DNA of 64,000 bases, from NCBI GenBank assembly GCA_046047495.1, contig JBJOHV010000011.1, positions 4,312 to 68,311 on the forward strand. The letters are read 5' to 3'. This DNA comes from NORP240 sp046047495 (GTDB lineage: Bacteria > Pseudomonadota > Gammaproteobacteria > Pseudomonadales > Pseudohongiellaceae). Every line of letters begins with the position of its first letter. Within the stretch, counting starts at the first letter, position 1. Of this stretch, positions 62,817-64,000 are shown piece after piece. The translations under genes and the position numbers were made by a program. The notes below the pieces were generated by a model. The model was given only the letters and a program-made list of their open reading frames with translations. It was not told where the DNA came from and searched no databases.

Positions 62817-64000
62817 ATGGCAGAAGAAGGCAGAGAAGGCGGTCTTGGCGCCCCCACCCGACATCCCCTCAACCAGAATGATCCATCCTTCTGGGATGAG
62901 AACAATCTCAATCAGGAACTGGCCCGGGTATATGACATCTGTCATGGCTGCCGGCGCTGCGTGAGTCTTTGTAACGCTTTCCCCGTCCTGTTCGATCTGG
63001 TTGACGAGAGCCCCACCATGGAAGTGGATGGCGTTGCAGTCGCTGATTATGACAAGGTGGTCGACCAATGTTATCTCTGCGACCTGTGCTACCTCACCAA
63101 ATGCCCCTATGTGCCGCCCCATGAGTGGAATGTGGATTTTCCCCACCTGATGCTGCGCGCCAAGGCGGTCAAGTTCAAGAAAGGCCAGACCAAACTGCGG
63201 GACAACATCATCACCAGTACCGACCTGGTGGGCAAGATCGCCACCGCCCCCCTGGTCAACAACGCCGTCAATGCCGCCACCAAAAATCCTGCGCTGCGAG
63301 GGCTGCTGGAGCGGGTGATGGAAATCCATCAAGAGGCGCGGCTGCCGGACTATGCGCGACCCACACTACGCAACAAGATCGCCAAATCCGCCGAAGTACC
63401 ACCGGTCAATCCCCAGGCACAGGTCGTACTGTTCACCACCTGCTACTGCAATTTCAACGAGCCCGATGTGGGCGACAGTCTCGTGAAAATTCTGCAGCAC
63501 AATCAGGTGGAGGTGACCCTTATGGGTCGCGAACATTGCTGCGGCATGCCCAAGCTGGAACTTGGTGACCTGGATACGGTCAAGCAATTGATGGAGCGCA
63601 ACATTCCCGAGCTGTATGAAAAAGCCCAGGCCGGCTACACCATCCTGGCCGCCGTGCCCTCCTGTGTACTGATGTTCAAACAGGAATTGCCTCTCATGTT
63701 CCCCGACGATGAAAGGGTGCAGGCCGTGGGCAAGGCCTTCAACGATCCATTTGAATTCCTGTTCAAATTGCACAAGGCAGGCAAGCTGAAAACCGATTTC
63801 AAAACCGAACTCGGCGATGTCAGCTACCACGTGGCCTGCCACCAGCGGGTGCAGAACATCGGACCCAAGACCCGACAGGTACTGGAGCTGGTGCCCGGCA
63901 CCACCGTGAAATCCATAGAGCGTTGCTCCGGACACGACGGCACCTATGCGGTGAAGAAGGAGTCCCACAAGTTCGCCAACAAGATAGTCGCCCCCATCGT
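62817..64000 (+). CDS. Heterodisulfide reductase-related Fe-S protein (3' end outside window)
   Basis: 394 codons, open at the window edge. GCAGGTGAG upstream of ATG. Two ferredoxin-type clusters: C42-C45-C48-C52 (ICHGCRRCVSLC) and C85-C88-C91-C96 (CYLCDLCYLTKC). Then CCG-domain cysteines in TTCYCNFNEP, GREHCCGMPKLE, PSCVLMFK and VACHQRVQ/ERCSGHDG, as in HdrB/GlpC-type subunits. In many Proteobacteria this family sits beside rubrerythrin and a DUF3501 protein; the latter would be expected just past the window. Likely transfers electrons to rubrerythrin or quinone, by inference. Confidence 0.85.
   Translation, partial: MAEEGREGGLGAPTRHPLNQNDPSFWDENNLNQELARVYDICHGCRRCVSLCNAFPVLFDLVDESPTMEVDGVAVADYDKVVDQCYLCDLCYLTKCPYVPPHEWNVDFPHLMLRAKAVKFKKGQTKLRDNIITSTDLVGKIATAPLVNNAVNAATKNPALRGLLERVMEIHQEARLPDYARPTLRNKIAKSAEVPPVNPQAQVVLFTTCYCNFNEPDVGDSLVKILQHNQVEVTLMGREHCCGMPKLELGDLDTVKQLMERNIPELYEKAQAGYTILAAVPSCVLMFKQELPLMFPDDERVQAVGKAFNDPFEFLFKLHKAGKLKTDFKTELGDVSYHVACHQRVQNIGPKTRQVLELVPGTTVKSIERCSGHDGTYAVKKESHKFANKIVAPI

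Overview
The window is a GC-rich stretch of chromosome from a gammaproteobacterium. The identification rests on gene order: murJ/rpsT, rplU-rpmA-obgE-proB with ispB, alaS-lysC-csrA-tRNA-Ser, ffh/rpsP-rimM-trmD-rplS beside ccsA-like and corB-like genes, and dsbC-hom-thrC-recJ. These blocks are typical of Pseudomonadales and relatives. Genus cannot be read from the sequence. An ETF-ubiquinone oxidoreductase, a CoA-transferase and a photolyase suggest an aerobic lifestyle, which is an inference. Coding density is very high: many stop/start overlaps, and no phage, transposase, integrase or CRISPR array was seen.

Region 1 (1-11.3 kb) is housekeeping: the 3' part of folD, an aromatic/aspartate aminotransferase, a UspA-type protein, DAHP synthase, a small lipase/tail-anchored-protein pair, murJ, rpsT with a TTG start, proB, obgE, rpmA, rplU and ispB. 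Region 2 (11.3-17.2 kb) is a tight minus-strand run: ETF-QO followed by three exported proteins (a degenerate zincin-like TPR protein, an unrecognised protein, and a transglutaminase-like TPR lipoprotein). Region 3 (17.4-31.7 kb) is the most accessory part: two paralogous 723-residue TonB-receptor-like proteins with a shared operator-like palindrome, an exported methyltransferase, an easily missed 58-residue zinc-finger gene, a family III CoA-transferase, an exported alpha/beta hydrolase, rimO, an ArsR-type regulator translationally coupled to an outer-membrane porin, a photolyase and an ADP-ribosylglycohydrolase relative.

Region 4 (31.7-44.6 kb) opens with an array of back-to-back hairpins next to tRNA-Arg(ACG), then two Sel1-repeat proteins, a P460-like cytochrome, a pirin, an epimerase, tRNA-Ser(GCT), csrA, lysC, alaS, an AI-2E family permease, and a membrane-anchored kinase-pseudokinase protein followed by an FHA protein. 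Region 5 (44.6-64 kb) has a DsbD/ScsB-like protein with a duplicated N-terminal domain, recJ, thrC, hom, dsbC, the rplS-trmD-rimM-rpsP operon, ffh, a CcsA-like protein, a CorB-like protein, a phosphopantetheinyl transferase, a metallophosphoesterase, a uracil-DNA glycosylase relative, and oxyR divergent from rubrerythrin and a heterodisulfide-reductase-like Fe-S protein cut by the window edge.

Themes linking neighbours: aspartate-family amino acid synthesis (lysC, hom, thrC), translation and protein export (rpsP operon, ffh), periplasmic thiol chemistry (DsbD-like, DsbC), peroxide defence (OxyR, rubrerythrin), and envelope uptake or remodelling (receptor pair, porin, exported enzymes). The best candidates for undescribed biology are the exported zincin-like/transglutaminase-like trio, the receptor pair with its common operator, the ArsR-porin operon and the kinase-pseudokinase/FHA pair.
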